Source: Alphaproteobacteria bacterium casp-alpha2
GTDB lineage: Bacteria > Pseudomonadota > Alphaproteobacteria > Rhodospirillales > Casp-alpha2
Assembly: GCA_001510075.1 (NCBI GenBank)
Contig: LFEN01000006.1
Coordinates: 1-33,556, forward strand
DNA: 33,556 bases
Reading direction: 5' to 3'
Of this stretch, positions 24,797-33,470 are shown in pieces. Both the position numbers and the translations under genes were made by a program. Position 1 is the stretch's first letter; each line of letters opens with the position of its first letter. The notes beneath the pieces are model-generated. The model was given only the letters and a program-made list of their open reading frames with translations, was not told where the DNA came from and searched no databases.

Positions 24797-24964
24797 TTCA
24801 GGGCGGTTTCTGCCCAGTTCGTTACGGCTCGATATCCCTGGGGCTTTCTATACCTCGGGAGCTGTCCCTGCCGGACCCGTGGGTTCGGTATATGGCGCCC
24901 ACCTGCACTTGCAGGCCACAGAGGATTCTCAGCTGACGGCTGGGCGGTGCCGTCCTACCTTTTT
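24797..24964 (+). ncRNA. ssrS: 6S RNA
   Basis: The segment between zapA and fau is where alphaproteobacterial 6S RNA lies, and it folds as expected. AGGGCGG (24800-24806) pairs with CCGTCCT near 24950-24956. CTGCCCAG then pairs with CTGGGCGG just inside, giving a long closing stem around a large central region. The 3' side runs into CCTACCTTTTT, a T-tract at about 24959-24964. 6S RNA mimics an open promoter and sequesters sigma-70 RNA polymerase in stationary phase. The exact ends are approximate. Its promoter must lie within the 3' end of zapA. Confidence 0.85.
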
Positions 24965-24988
24965 CCATAACCGGCTAGTCTGCGTTTC

Positions 24989-25567
24989 ATGTCCGTATCC
25001 GAAGAAAAAAAAGAAATGCGCCGCCAGGCCAAGGAATCCCGAACCTTATGGGTGGACCAGGCTGGTCCTGATGCGGGCGCTATGCTGGCCGGTAAATTTC
25101 TTGAAAACGCTGTGCTGGCCGGCACAACGGGGCCTGTCGCCGGTTATTGGCCGATGAGCACGGAGATCGACGTCAGGCCGTTAATGGAAAGTCTTCATCA
25201 ACGGGGTTGCGAGATCGCCTTGCCGGTGGTCGTCGGGGCCGAACAAGCCTTGGTGTTTCGCCGCTGGGTGCCGGGACTAACCTTGCAGGAAGGAAATTTC
25301 GGCACCCATCACCCAGCGAGCGAAGAGCCGGAAATCATTCCCGGTTTGCTTCTCGTCCCGTTGCTGGCTTTCGATGACCAAGGGATGCGATTGGGCTGGG
25401 GCGGCGGTTTTTACGACCGGACCCTGGCGGCGCTCAGGGCGTCCGGCCCTGTCCTTGCCGTCGGTGTGGCCTATTATGGTCAGAAGGTTGGCCATGTGCC
25501 GCATTCGTCAACGGACGAGCCCCTGGATTGGATCGTCACCGACAAGAAAGTCCAGAAGGTTCCCTGA
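24989..25567 (+). CDS. fau: 5-formyltetrahydrofolate cyclo-ligase
   Basis: This 192-residue enzyme converts 5-formyl-THF to 5,10-methenyl-THF using ATP. It has the N-terminal basic segment KKEMRRQAKESR, then GYWPMSTEIDVRPLMESL, and the family signature LGWGGGFYDRTLA near the ATP site. The end DWIVTDKKVQ is also typical. The ATG at 24989 directly follows the 6S RNA region; 6S and fau/ygfA are linked in many proteobacteria. It overlaps nothing and is one base from the next gene. Confidence 0.93.
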   Translation: MSVSEEKKEMRRQAKESRTLWVDQAGPDAGAMLAGKFLENAVLAGTTGPVAGYWPMSTEIDVRPLMESLHQRGCEIALPVVVGAEQALVFRRWVPGLTLQEGNFGTHHPASEEPEIIPGLLLVPLLAFDDQGMRLGWGGGFYDRTLAALRASGPVLAVGVAYYGQKVGHVPHSSTDEPLDWIVTDKKVQKVP

Positions 25568-25568
25568 C

Positions 25569-26381
25569 ATGAAAATACTTATTTGCGGCGATGTCGTCGG
25601 CAAGACCGGACGCCAGGCCATTGACCGGCATCTGCCCGATATCCGCCAGCGTCTGGACCTGGATTTTGTTATCGTCAACGGCGAGAACGCGGCCCACGGT
25701 TTCGGCCTGACGGACAAAATCTGTGAGGCCTTTTATGCCGCAGGTGCCGATGTGGTGACGACCGGCAACCATGTCTGGGACCAGCGCGAAATCATCAAAT
25801 ACATTGACGGCGACCCGAAACTGCTGCGGCCCATGAACTTTCCCGAAGGAACCCCCGGCGCCGGAACCGGGATATACGAAGGGCCGAAGGGCAAGAAAGT
25901 GATGGTCATTCATCCCATGGGGCGTCTGTTTATGGACCCCCTGGACGATCCCTTTGCCGCCGTCGAAGAGGCCTTGGCCAACCAGCGGATGGGGCATACG
26001 GTGGCCGCCATCATCGTCGATTTCCATGGCGAGGCGACCAGTGAAAAGCAGGCCATGGGACATTTCCTGGACGGCCGTGTGTCTGCGGTTGTCGGCACCC
26101 ATACCCACGTGCCGACGGCGGATGCGCAAATCCTGCCGGGGGGAACGGCGTTCCAGACAGACCTTGGCATGACCGGCGATTATGATTCCGTCATCGGCAT
26201 GAAAAAGGAACTGGCGACCAGCCGGTTCACCACCAAGATGCCGCAGGGACGCCTTGAGCCAGCGGAGGGGGAGGCGACGTTATGCGGCGTTTATGTCGAA
26301 ACCGATAACGGCTCCGGGCTGGCGACCTATGTCTGCCCGCTGCGCGTCGGTGGTCGGCTGAAAGAACAATGGCCCCTTTAG
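25569..26381 (+). CDS. YmdB-family metallophosphoesterase (TIGR00282 type)
   Basis: This 270-residue calcineurin-like phosphoesterase has its metal ligands visible in MKILICGDVVGKTGR, VNGENAAHGFGLT, TTGNHVWDQREI, IIVDFHGEATSEKQ and VVGTHTHVPTADA. The Bacillus homologue YmdB is a 2',3'-cyclic nucleotide phosphodiesterase that affects biofilm; the substrate in this organism is unproven. The track's ORF starts 195 bases too early inside fau. The ATG at 25569, one base after the fau stop, gives the correct N-terminus and implies co-transcription with fau. Confidence 0.9.
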   Translation: MKILICGDVVGKTGRQAIDRHLPDIRQRLDLDFVIVNGENAAHGFGLTDKICEAFYAAGADVVTTGNHVWDQREIIKYIDGDPKLLRPMNFPEGTPGAGTGIYEGPKGKKVMVIHPMGRLFMDPLDDPFAAVEEALANQRMGHTVAAIIVDFHGEATSEKQAMGHFLDGRVSAVVGTHTHVPTADAQILPGGTAFQTDLGMTGDYDSVIGMKKELATSRFTTKMPQGRLEPAEGEATLCGVYVETDNGSGLATYVCPLRVGGRLKEQWPL

Positions 26382-26450
26382 GCCTTTATCACCGCCCCAT
26401 TATTGACATATTGGTCTGACATTAAGGTGGACGGCAGCCGTGCGTTCACC

Positions 26451-26464
26451 TACTACATGTAGTA
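26451..26464. promoter_or_regulatory. 14-bp perfect palindrome upstream of yebC
   Basis: TACTACATGTAGTA is a perfect dyad, 45 bases before the yebC ATG. It is flanked by CACC on the left and, after TAA, GGTG on the right. It overlaps a TATAAG that could be a -10 element, so it could be an operator or an RNA hairpin in the leader. No regulator can be named. Confidence 0.5.
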
Positions 26465-26508
26465 TAAGGTGTCACATCAATTTCAGTATATAGGGAACGG
26501 TTTGGACC

Positions 26509-27255
26509 ATGGCCGGTCATTCTAAATTTAAGAACATCATGCACCGCAAGGGCCGCCAGGATTCCAAGCGGGCCAAGGTTTTTGGAAAGTTGATCAGGGA
26601 ACTTACCGTGGCGACGAAATCGGGCCTGCCTGATCCTGATATGAACCCGAGGCTGAGGACGGCCGTCGCTGCCGCCAAGGCCGTCAACATGCCCGGCGAC
26701 ACCATGAACCGGGCGATCAAGAAAGGCAGTGGTGGCGGCGACGATACCAACTATGAGGAAATTCGCTACGAAGGCTATGGCCCCGGCGGCGTCGCCGTTA
26801 TCGTCGAAGCCCTGACCGATAACCGCAACCGCGCCGCCAGCGAGATTCGTTCCGCCTTTACCAAGTTCGGCGGCAATCTGGCGGAGACGGGGGCCGTCAG
26901 TTTTATGTTCGACCACGTCGGCCTGATTGTTTACGGGACCGCCGCCAGCGCCGAAGATATGTTCGAGGCGGCGCTGGAAGCGGGCGCGTCGGATGTCGAG
27001 TCGTCCGAAAACGGCCATGAAGTTACCTGCGCGCCGGATGATTTTTCCCTGGTCCGCGATGCGCTGGAGGAAAAATTCGGCGCCGCCGAAGATGCGCGCC
27101 TCGACTGGAAACCGCAAACCAGCGTTGCCGTCGATGAAGACGCTGCCACCACCTTGCTGAAGCTTATCGATGCGCTGGAAGATAATGACGACGTGCAGCG
27201 CGTGTCCGCGAATTTCGAAATTGATGACGACGTGCTCGAACGTTTGAGCGCTTAA
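26509..27255 (+). CDS. yebC: YebC/PmpR family translation/transcription factor
   Basis: This 248-residue protein starts [25 protein letters not shown], the unmistakable YebC/TACO1 signature, and continues [22 protein letters not shown] and [22 protein letters not shown]. Its members have been described as DNA-binding regulators. More recently they have been implicated in relieving ribosome stalling at proline stretches, a role related to EF-P, which is also encoded here. It heads the yebC-ruvCAB cluster, as in many proteobacteria, 31 bases before ruvC. Confidence 0.95.
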   Translation: MAGHSKFKNIMHRKGRQDSKRAKVFGKLIRELTVATKSGLPDPDMNPRLRTAVAAAKAVNMPGDTMNRAIKKGSGGGDDTNYEEIRYEGYGPGGVAVIVEALTDNRNRAASEIRSAFTKFGGNLAETGAVSFMFDHVGLIVYGTAASAEDMFEAALEAGASDVESSENGHEVTCAPDDFSLVRDALEEKFGAAEDARLDWKPQTSVAVDEDAATTLLKLIDALEDNDDVQRVSANFEIDDDVLERLSA

Positions 27256-27286
27256 ACAGCCATGACCAGGATATCAGGAGGCAACC

Positions 27287-27814
27287 ATTCGATTGATCGG
27301 GTTTGATCCGGGACTGCGCTTTACCGGCTGGGGCGTCATTGAAGTCGATGGCAACCGCCTCATCCATGTCGCCGACGGCGTTGTCGCCACCGACGGGGGG
27401 CTGGCTTTGGCGCAGCGCCTTGTTCAATTGCAGGATGGATTGATCAGGGTCATCGAACAGTTCAACCCGGCGGAAGCCGCAGTTGAGGAGACTTTTGTCA
27501 ACAAGAACCCCATGTCTACCTTGAAGCTGGGACAGGCCCGGGCGATTTCCTTGCTGGTGCCTGCCAATGCCGGGCTGACAGTTGCCGAATACTCACCCAA
27601 CCTGATTAAAAAGACCGTCGTCGGCGCTGGGCATGCGGCCAAACAGCAAGTTCAGATGATGGTCAAAACGCTGCTGCCGGGGGCTACCCTGGAAACAACG
27701 GACGCGGCCGATGCGTTGGCCGTCGCTATTTGCCACGCCCATCACCGCGACAGCGCCCAAGCGAGAGCGGCAAAAAAACTCGACGCGATACAACAGGAGG
27801 CCCAGGCCCGATGA
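27287..27814 (+). CDS. ruvC: Holliday junction resolvase RuvC, apparent AUU start
   Basis: This endonuclease of about 175 residues resolves Holliday junctions with RuvAB. The catalytic acids are visible: IGFDPG (Asp 7), [12 protein letters not shown] (Glu ~67) and [17 protein letters not shown] (two Asps). The ORF track starts at TTG 27293, which lacks the first two residues of the family N-terminus. The codons before it are ATT CGA, giving M-R-L-I-G-F-D-P-G, the standard RuvC start, if ATT initiates. GGAGG (27277-27281) lies five bases before the ATT and eleven before the TTG, also favouring ATT. The stop overlaps the ruvA start (ATGA). Confidence 0.92.
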   Translation: MRLIGFDPGLRFTGWGVIEVDGNRLIHVADGVVATDGGLALAQRLVQLQDGLIRVIEQFNPAEAAVEETFVNKNPMSTLKLGQARAISLLVPANAGLTVAEYSPNLIKKTVVGAGHAAKQQVQMMVKTLLPGATLETTDAADALAVAICHAHHRDSAQARAAKKLDAIQQEAQAR

Positions 27815-28452
27815 TCGCCAAACTAAAAGGCCTGATCGACAGCACCGGCGATGGCTGGGCCATTATCGACGTTGGCGGCGTCGGCTATCTGGTGTTTTGT
27901 TCGGCCCGCACGCTCGGCCGCCTGGGTCGGGGGGAAGTCGCCGAGGTCATGGTCGAAACCCATGTCCGTGAAGATCATATCCATCTCTACGGGTTCGTTG
28001 ACGCCGCCGAGCGGGACTGGTTTCAGTTGCTGACCACCGTTCAGGGCGTCGGCGCCAAGGTGGCGCTGGCTATTCTTTCGGTTCTGGCCCCCGATAATCT
28101 GTTGCAGACAGTCGCCGCCGCCGACAAGGCGGCGATAACCCAGGCCCCCGGCGTCGGACACAAACTGGCGACGCGGATATTGAGCGAACTCAAAGACAAG
28201 GTCGGCGATATCGCCCTGACCGCTTTTCCAACTGGGGGTATTGGAAAGGGCTTGGACGAAGCCGATGGGGCGGCATTCAGCGGCGCCGTCAAAGATGCTG
28301 CCTCGGCCCTCGTCAATCTCGGCTATCAGCCTTCGGAAGCCTTGGGCGCGGTCAGCCGCGCCGCCAGGAAACTGGGCGATGGCGCCGATGTGGAAACGTT
28401 GATTAGAGCCGGGCTGGGCGAGCTGGCCCCGGCCGAAGCGGTGGCGAGATAA
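27811..28452 (+). CDS. ruvA: Holliday junction DNA helicase subunit RuvA
   Basis: This 213-residue protein has the N-terminal OB domain [28 protein letters not shown] and the helix-hairpin-helix motifs [15 protein letters not shown] and [20 protein letters not shown] flexible linker and the C-terminal domain III ([21 protein letters not shown]), which contacts RuvB, follow. The tetramer binds the four-way junction and recruits RuvB. The track's earlier start (27730) lies within ruvC. The ATG at 27811 overlaps the ruvC stop codon, implying coupled translation. Confidence 0.95.
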   Translation: MIAKLKGLIDSTGDGWAIIDVGGVGYLVFCSARTLGRLGRGEVAEVMVETHVREDHIHLYGFVDAAERDWFQLLTTVQGVGAKVALAILSVLAPDNLLQTVAAADKAAITQAPGVGHKLATRILSELKDKVGDIALTAFPTGGIGKGLDEADGAAFSGAVKDAASALVNLGYQPSEALGAVSRAARKLGDGADVETLIRAGLGELAPAEAVAR

Positions 28453-28455
28453 GCC

Positions 28456-29511
28456 ATGAATGAAGACGCCCGCATGGTGGCCCCGGCCGCCGCCCAGGAA
28501 GACGGCCCCGACAATAGTCTGCGGCCCCGCCGGCTGGAGGATTTTGTCGGCCAGGAACAGGTATGCGAAAACCTGTCCGTTTTCGTTACCGCGGCGGCGA
28601 AGCGGAATGAAGCCATGGACCATGTCTTGTTTTATGGTCCGCCGGGACTGGGCAAGACGACATTGGCCCAGATTGTCGCCGTTGAGCTTGGCGTCGGCTT
28701 CCGGGCGACGTCGGGTCCGGTGATCGCCAAGGCCGGCGACCTGGCGGCAATCCTGACCAATCTGCAGCCTCGCGACGTCCTGTTTATTGATGAAATTCAC
28801 CGCCTCAACCCGGTGGTCGAGGAAATTCTCTATCCGGCTATGGAGGATTATCAGCTCGACCTGATTATCGGCGAAGGGCCGGCGGCCCGGTCCGTCCGCA
28901 TTGATCTGCCGCCGTTTACCCTGGTCGGCGCGACGACACGCTCGGGCCTGATTACGTCGCCGCTGCGCGAGCGTTTCGGTATTCCGCTTCGGGTCAATTT
29001 TTATTCATCAGAAGAATTGCAGCGCATCGTCGTTCGCGGCGCCGGGCTTTTGGATATGAACCTGACGCCGGACGGGGCGGCGGAAATCGCCAAACGGTCA
29101 CGGGGTACGCCCCGGGTCTCGGGGCGGTTGCTGAGAAGGGTGCGCGATTTTGCCGCCGTAGACGGGGCGGATGAAATCGACGCCAAGGCGGCGGATGCGG
29201 CCCTTAACCGGCTGGAAGTCGATGCCCGGGGGCTGGATGCCATGGACCGGCGCTACCTCAGGTGCATAGCAGACAATTTTTCCGGTGGGCCCGTCGGTGT
29301 TGAAACACTGGCCGCCGCGCTTTCCGAACAACGCGACACCATAGAAGAGGTCATCGAGCCCTACCTCATTCAGCAGGGATTCCTGATGCGCACGCCCCGT
29401 GGCCGGGCGCTGGCGTCGGAAGCCTACGGCCATCTCGGCCTTCACCAGCCGGACGGGATCGCTCAACTGGAATTGATTTCCGGGGAGGATGAGGATGAAG
29501 CCGATGACTGA
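28456..29511 (+). CDS. ruvB: Holliday junction branch-migration ATPase RuvB
   Basis: This 351-residue AAA+ motor has the N-terminal [15 protein letters not shown], Walker [15 protein letters not shown], Walker [16 protein letters not shown], sensor 1 [18 protein letters not shown] and the sensor 2 region [20 protein letters not shown]-terminal winged helix with [12 protein letters not shown] binds DNA. The hexamer drives branch migration at RuvA-bound junctions. It is three bases after ruvA and overlaps the start of ybgC. The acidic tail EDEDEADD is unremarkable. Confidence 0.97.
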   Translation: MNEDARMVAPAAAQEDGPDNSLRPRRLEDFVGQEQVCENLSVFVTAAAKRNEAMDHVLFYGPPGLGKTTLAQIVAVELGVGFRATSGPVIAKAGDLAAILTNLQPRDVLFIDEIHRLNPVVEEILYPAMEDYQLDLIIGEGPAARSVRIDLPPFTLVGATTRSGLITSPLRERFGIPLRVNFYSSEELQRIVVRGAGLLDMNLTPDGAAEIAKRSRGTPRVSGRLLRRVRDFAAVDGADEIDAKAADAALNRLEVDARGLDAMDRRYLRCIADNFSGGPVGVETLAAALSEQRDTIEEVIEPYLIQQGFLMRTPRGRALASEAYGHLGLHQPDGIAQLELISGEDEDEADD

Positions 29512-29917
29512 CGGCGTTCACGTTTTTCCGGTTCGCGTCTATTACGAAGATACGGATGCTGCCGGCATCGTCTATTACGCCAATTATCTGAAATATGCCG
29601 AGCGGGCGCGCACGGAAATGTTGCGCGAATATGGTATCGAAAGTGGCGCCATGATGCTCAAAGACGGTCTCGCCTTTGCAGTCCGGCATTGTTCGATGGA
29701 TTTCAGAAAACCGGCGAAGCTGGACGATGAACTTTGCGTGGAAACCCGGATCAAAGCCATCAACGGTGCGTCCGTGGTCGCCGATCAGCGGGTCAAGCTG
29801 GGCAAGGTGGAACTGGTCAAGATGGAATTAAAGCTGGCCTGCATGAAGCTCGACGGCAGGCCAAGCCGGTTGCCGGGGGATATCCGATCCCGGCTCGAAA
29901 ATAAGGCTCACGGTTAA
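29495..29917 (+). CDS. ybgC: YbgC acyl-CoA thioesterase, Tol-Pal associated
   Basis: This hot-dog thioesterase of about 140 residues has the signature [25 protein letters not shown], including the catalytic Asp, then [13 protein letters not shown]. YbgC is classically the first gene of the tol-pal cluster and hydrolyses short- to medium-chain acyl-CoA or acyl-ACP. Three in-frame ATGs are possible. I choose 29495 because GGGGAGG lies six bases before it; 29504 is nearly as good and 29489 is too close. All overlap the 3' end of ruvB. It is a third, more distant relative of the tandem thioesterases at 7351 and 7806. Confidence 0.9.
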   Translation: MKPMTDGVHVFPVRVYYEDTDAAGIVYYANYLKYAERARTEMLREYGIESGAMMLKDGLAFAVRHCSMDFRKPAKLDDELCVETRIKAINGASVVADQRVKLGKVELVKMELKLACMKLDGRPSRLPGDIRSRLENKAHG

Positions 29918-29961
29918 CAAAGAACGCAATCAAACGATTAGATAGGCAATAGGGCTAATAA

Positions 29962-30690
29962 ATGGAAAACCAAGTTATAGAAGCGGCAACACTCGGGGGA
30001 TCGGTGGAAAATCTGGATTTTTCCGTGTGGGCGCTTTTTCTCAGGTCCGACCCCGTCGTCAAGTCGGTGATCCTAATTCTGATAGGGGCGTCGATCTGGT
30101 GCTGGGCGATCATCTTTGAGAAAACCGTCGGTCTTCGGCGGTTGTCTCAACGCTCCACCGAATTCGAACAGGCATTCTGGTCGGGGAATTCCCTGGATGA
30201 ACTTTACGAGAGGATCGCCAGCCAGCCGCGCGATCCCATGTCGGCCGTTTTTGTCGCCGCCATGCGCGAATGGCGGCGAACGCCGAACCGCGGCAACGGC
30301 GAGCCGGATGCTCGCGTCGGCCTTGCGGATCGTATTGAACGGGTCATGCAGATCACCATGGCGCGCGAAATGGACCAGACCGAAAGCAATATCAATTTCC
30401 TCGCTACTACGGGATCGACGGCGCCCTTTGTCGGTCTGTTCGGAACCGTCTGGGGAATCATGAACAGCTTCCAGTCAATCGCCCTTTCCAAGAACACCAG
30501 CCTTGCCGTTGTCGCACCGGGCATCGCGGAAGCGTTGTTTGCGACGGCGCTTGGCTTGTTGGCGGCGATCCCAGCGGTGGTTGCCTATAACAAGCTGACA
30601 AAATCCATGGACCGCTATGCCGGTCGTCTGGACAGTTTTGCCGGTGAATTTTCCGCTATCCTGTCGCGCGAAATGGACGGCAAGGAGTAA
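29962..30690 (+). CDS. tolQ: Tol-Pal system proton channel subunit TolQ
   Basis: This 242-residue inner-membrane protein has three helices: about 28-50 (PVVKSVILILIGASIWCWAII), FLATTGSTAPFVGLFGTVWGIMNSF (about 140-165) and GIAEALFATALGLLAAIPAVVAYN (about 180-203). The conserved TolQ/ExbB residues in TGSTAPFVGLFGTVWGI and the Thr in ATALGLLAAIP are present. With TolR it uses the proton gradient to energise TolA for outer-membrane constriction at division. A ribosome-binding AGGG lies close upstream of the ATG. Confidence 0.95.
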   Translation: MENQVIEAATLGGSVENLDFSVWALFLRSDPVVKSVILILIGASIWCWAIIFEKTVGLRRLSQRSTEFEQAFWSGNSLDELYERIASQPRDPMSAVFVAAMREWRRTPNRGNGEPDARVGLADRIERVMQITMAREMDQTESNINFLATTGSTAPFVGLFGTVWGIMNSFQSIALSKNTSLAVVAPGIAEALFATALGLLAAIPAVVAYNKLTKSMDRYAGRLDSFAGEFSAILSREMDGKE

Positions 30691-30697
30691 CGCCCGG

Positions 30698-31162
30698 ATG
30701 GCCGCCAAGCTGCAACGAACGAACGCCCGTCTTCGGGGCCGCCATCGGACGGACCCGATGTCGGATATCAATGTCACCCCGATGGTCGATGTGATGTTGG
30801 TGTTGCTGATTATTTTCATGGTCACGGCGCCGCTGTTGACCGTCGGCGTGCAGGTCGATTTGCCGAAAACCAAGGCTTCGATCATCAAAGGAGAAGACGA
30901 ACCGCTGGCGATTACCGTTGATGCCGCAGGCCAAGTCTATTTGCAGGAAACGGAAATTGAGCTGGAAGGACTGGTTCCGCGCCTTTCCGCCATCACCTCG
31001 AATAACCCGGACGTGCGGATTTTTGTTCGTGGCGATGCCAGCATCAATTACGGCCGGGTGATGGAAGTGGTGGGAACCATCAATGCGGCCGGATACCGAA
31101 AAGTAGCGCTGGTCACCCAACGCAAGATTAAGCGGCGGCCGGCGAAGAAAAAGAAACGTTAG
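30698..31162 (+). CDS. tolR: Tol-Pal system stator protein TolR
   Basis: This 154-residue protein has one membrane helix, INVTPMVDVMLVLLIIFMVTAPLL, containing the proton-binding Asp (MVDVMLVLL). A periplasmic ExbD/TolR domain follows, with VDLPKTKAS, ITVDAAGQVYLQ and IFVRGDASINYGRVMEVVGTI. The track start at 30617 runs into tolQ. The ATG at 30698 gives a standard length, with AAGGAG ten bases upstream, overlapping the end of tolQ. The very basic C-terminus (KRRPAKKKKR) is unusual for a periplasmic end. Confidence 0.93.
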   Translation: MAAKLQRTNARLRGRHRTDPMSDINVTPMVDVMLVLLIIFMVTAPLLTVGVQVDLPKTKASIIKGEDEPLAITVDAAGQVYLQETEIELEGLVPRLSAITSNNPDVRIFVRGDASINYGRVMEVVGTINAAGYRKVALVTQRKIKRRPAKKKKR

Positions 31163-31173
31163 GGTGCCTTGCA

Positions 31174-32058
31174 TTGAAAGATTCCATGCGTGATGCGTTT
31201 ATCTACTCAACCCTGTTCCATGCGGTGATCCTGGTGATCGGGTATTTCGGATTGCCGTATATTCAACGCGCACCCTTGATGAGCGATGCGCCGATTTTGG
31301 TCGATATCGTCAATGTCGATGAAATCACCAACGCGCCGCCGCCTAAAGCAAAGCCGGCAGAAAAGCCGAAACCGGAAGCCAAGAAACCACCGCCGCCGAA
31401 AAAGCTGGCCAAGGCATCGCCCCCGCCGCCACCGCCGCCGGCAGAAAAGCCGGAGTTAGCGTCCCTGCCACCGGAACCGACACCGAAGGCAAAACCCAAG
31501 CCTAAGCCCGAGCCTGAAAAAAAGGCCAAGTCGAAACCGAAGCCCCAAAAAAAGCTGGCGAAAGTCAAACCTCGCCGCAAACCGAAACCGCCGGATGCCT
31601 TCGCGTCGGTATTGAAGACGGTTGAAAAACTAAAAGCCCGTCCGCCGGAGAAAAAGAAGGAAAAGAAAGAAGAAAAGAAGGAAACATTCGAACAGCAAAT
31701 GGCGAATGCCCTGAGTTCCAGGTCCGTCAAAAATAATCCCTTGCGGCCTCTCGCCATCAGCGAGATTGATTTGGTTCGCCAGCAAATCAGGGGATGCTGG
31801 AACCTGCCCGCCGGGGCCAAGGAGGCGCAGGACCTGAGCATTGAAATTCGTATGGTGATGAATTCCGACGGCACCGTCCGTCAGGCCCGGATTCTGAATC
31901 AAAACCGCCTGCAAAGTGATCCGTTTTTTCGCGCCGCCGCCGAAAGCGCCCTCAGGGCGGTCTTGAATCCTCGTTGTAATCCGCTAAAGCTACCACCGGA
32001 AAAGTATCAGCAATGGCAAAACATGATCTTGATCTTCGACCCGAGCCAAATGTTTTAG
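31174..32058 (+). CDS. tolA: Tol-Pal system tether TolA
   Basis: This protein of about 294 residues has an N-terminal signal-anchor helix ([21 protein letters not shown]). A long Pro/Lys/Ala/Glu-rich periplasmic region follows (roughly residues 50-165, with PPPPPP and [11 protein letters not shown] runs). The C-terminal TolA/TonB-like domain starts near [18 protein letters not shown]. TolA links TolQR to TolB and Pal. The TTG at 31174 has AGGGTG seven bases before it; an ATG at 31186 (MRDAFIYS) is an equally plausible start. The proline runs are likely EF-P targets. Confidence 0.88.
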   Translation: MKDSMRDAFIYSTLFHAVILVIGYFGLPYIQRAPLMSDAPILVDIVNVDEITNAPPPKAKPAEKPKPEAKKPPPPKKLAKASPPPPPPPAEKPELASLPPEPTPKAKPKPKPEPEKKAKSKPKPQKKLAKVKPRRKPKPPDAFASVLKTVEKLKARPPEKKKEKKEEKKETFEQQMANALSSRSVKNNPLRPLAISEIDLVRQQIRGCWNLPAGAKEAQDLSIEIRMVMNSDGTVRQARILNQNRLQSDPFFRAAAESALRAVLNPRCNPLKLPPEKYQQWQNMILIFDPSQMF

Positions 32059-32060
32059 GC

Positions 32061-33434
32061 ATGATGGCTTTATTCAAAAAAATACCCATCCGTTCAGGGC
32101 TGGTCTTGGCTGGCCTGTTGGCGTTGTCGATGGCCCTGGTATCGGCCCCCCGGTCGGCGGCGGCGGAACTCCGCATCGACATCACCCAGGGCAAGGTCGA
32201 ACCGCTGCCGATTGCGGTGACCAATTTCACCGGCTTGACGACGGAGGAAATAGAATTTGGGCGAGACATTTCAAGGGTAATCGCCGGCGACCTGGAGCGC
32301 TCCGGATTGTTCCGGCCGATAAATCCGCGGGCTTTCATTCAGACGAAGATTGCCCTGCAGACCCTGCCTCGTTTCGGCGACTGGCGGGTGATAAACGCCC
32401 AGGCCATGGTTCAGGGCCGCGCCCAGTTGGTGCAGGGCGGGCAGTTGCGGGTTGAATTCCGGTTGTGGGATGTTTTTGCCGAACAGCAAATGATCGGGCT
32501 GGCCTACGTCACTATCGGCGATAACTGGCGGCAAGTGGCGCACATCATTGCCGACGCCGTCTACAAACGGATTACCGGGGAAGAGGGGTATTTCAACACC
32601 CGGATCGTCTATATCTCTGAAACCGGCCCGCAAAACAGGCGCATCAAGCGCCTGGCGATCATGGACCAGGACGGCGAAAACCATAAATTCCTGACCGAAG
32701 GGGATGCGCTGGTACTGACGCCACGGTTTTCTCCGACGTTGCAGGAAATCACCTACCTTTCTTATTACCGCGATCAGCCCCGTGTCTACATTTTCAATAT
32801 TGATACCGGCCGCCAAGAAGTGCTGGGCGATTTTCCCGGCATGACTTTTGCGCCCCGCTTCTCGCCCGATGGCCAGAAGGTCATCATGAGCATGGCCAAG
32901 GACGGCAATTCCGAGATTTACACCATGGACCTTAGGACTAGGGAAGTACGGCAACTAACCACCCATTCCGCCATTGATACCTCGCCCAGCTATTCCCCGG
33001 ATTCGAAGCAGATTGTCTTTAACTCCGACCGTGGCGGTTCCCAGAAACTGTATGTCATGAACGCCAATGGCGGCGGCGTGCGCCGCATCAGCTACGGCAA
33101 GGGACGCTATGCGACGCCTGTATGGTCGCCGCGCGGTGATCTGATCGCTTTTACCAAAATTTACGGCGGTCAGTTTTTTATCGGCGTGATGCGGACCGAC
33201 GGCTCTGGCGAGCGGCTCCTGGCCGAGGATTTCCTGGTCGAGGCCCCGACCTGGGCGCCCAATGGCCGGGTGCTGATGTTCTTTCGCAAACAACGCACGA
33301 CCAAGGACGGAAGGGGCGGGCGGTCGCGTTTGTATTCCATTGATCTGACGGGCCATAACGAACGGGAAATTCTGACCCCCGTCGATGCATCCGACCCGGC
33401 CTGGTCGCCGACCATTCGTTCCGGGCGACCGTGA
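32061..33434 (+). CDS. tolB: Tol-Pal system periplasmic beta-propeller TolB
   Basis: This protein of about 457 residues has a signal peptide ([22 protein letters not shown]). The N-terminal domain ([35 protein letters not shown]) is followed by a C-terminal six-bladed propeller with repeated TolB/WD40-like units. Examples are [46 protein letters not shown] and [15 protein letters not shown]. It binds Pal and TolA. The track start (32013) lies inside tolA; ATGs at 32061 and 32064 follow the tolA stop. The C-terminus ends [10 protein letters not shown], close to where the family normally ends, so the gene is complete. pal, normally next, is not in the window. Confidence 0.93.
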   Translation: MMALFKKIPIRSGLVLAGLLALSMALVSAPRSAAAELRIDITQGKVEPLPIAVTNFTGLTTEEIEFGRDISRVIAGDLERSGLFRPINPRAFIQTKIALQTLPRFGDWRVINAQAMVQGRAQLVQGGQLRVEFRLWDVFAEQQMIGLAYVTIGDNWRQVAHIIADAVYKRITGEEGYFNTRIVYISETGPQNRRIKRLAIMDQDGENHKFLTEGDALVLTPRFSPTLQEITYLSYYRDQPRVYIFNIDTGRQEVLGDFPGMTFAPRFSPDGQKVIMSMAKDGNSEIYTMDLRTREVRQLTTHSAIDTSPSYSPDSKQIVFNSDRGGSQKLYVMNANGGGVRRISYGKGRYATPVWSPRGDLIAFTKIYGGQFFIGVMRTDGSGERLLAEDFLVEAPTWAPNGRVLMFFRKQRTTKDGRGGRSRLYSIDLTGHNEREILTPVDASDPAWSPTIRSGRP

Positions 33435-33470
33435 ATGATCTATTCATGTGTATAAAATCCGCACATAGCT

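Noticed and set aside
26403-26431. TTGACA as a -35 element for yebC
   Set aside because: The hexamer is perfect, but at 16-18 base spacing there is no acceptable -10 (GGTGGA at 17 bases).
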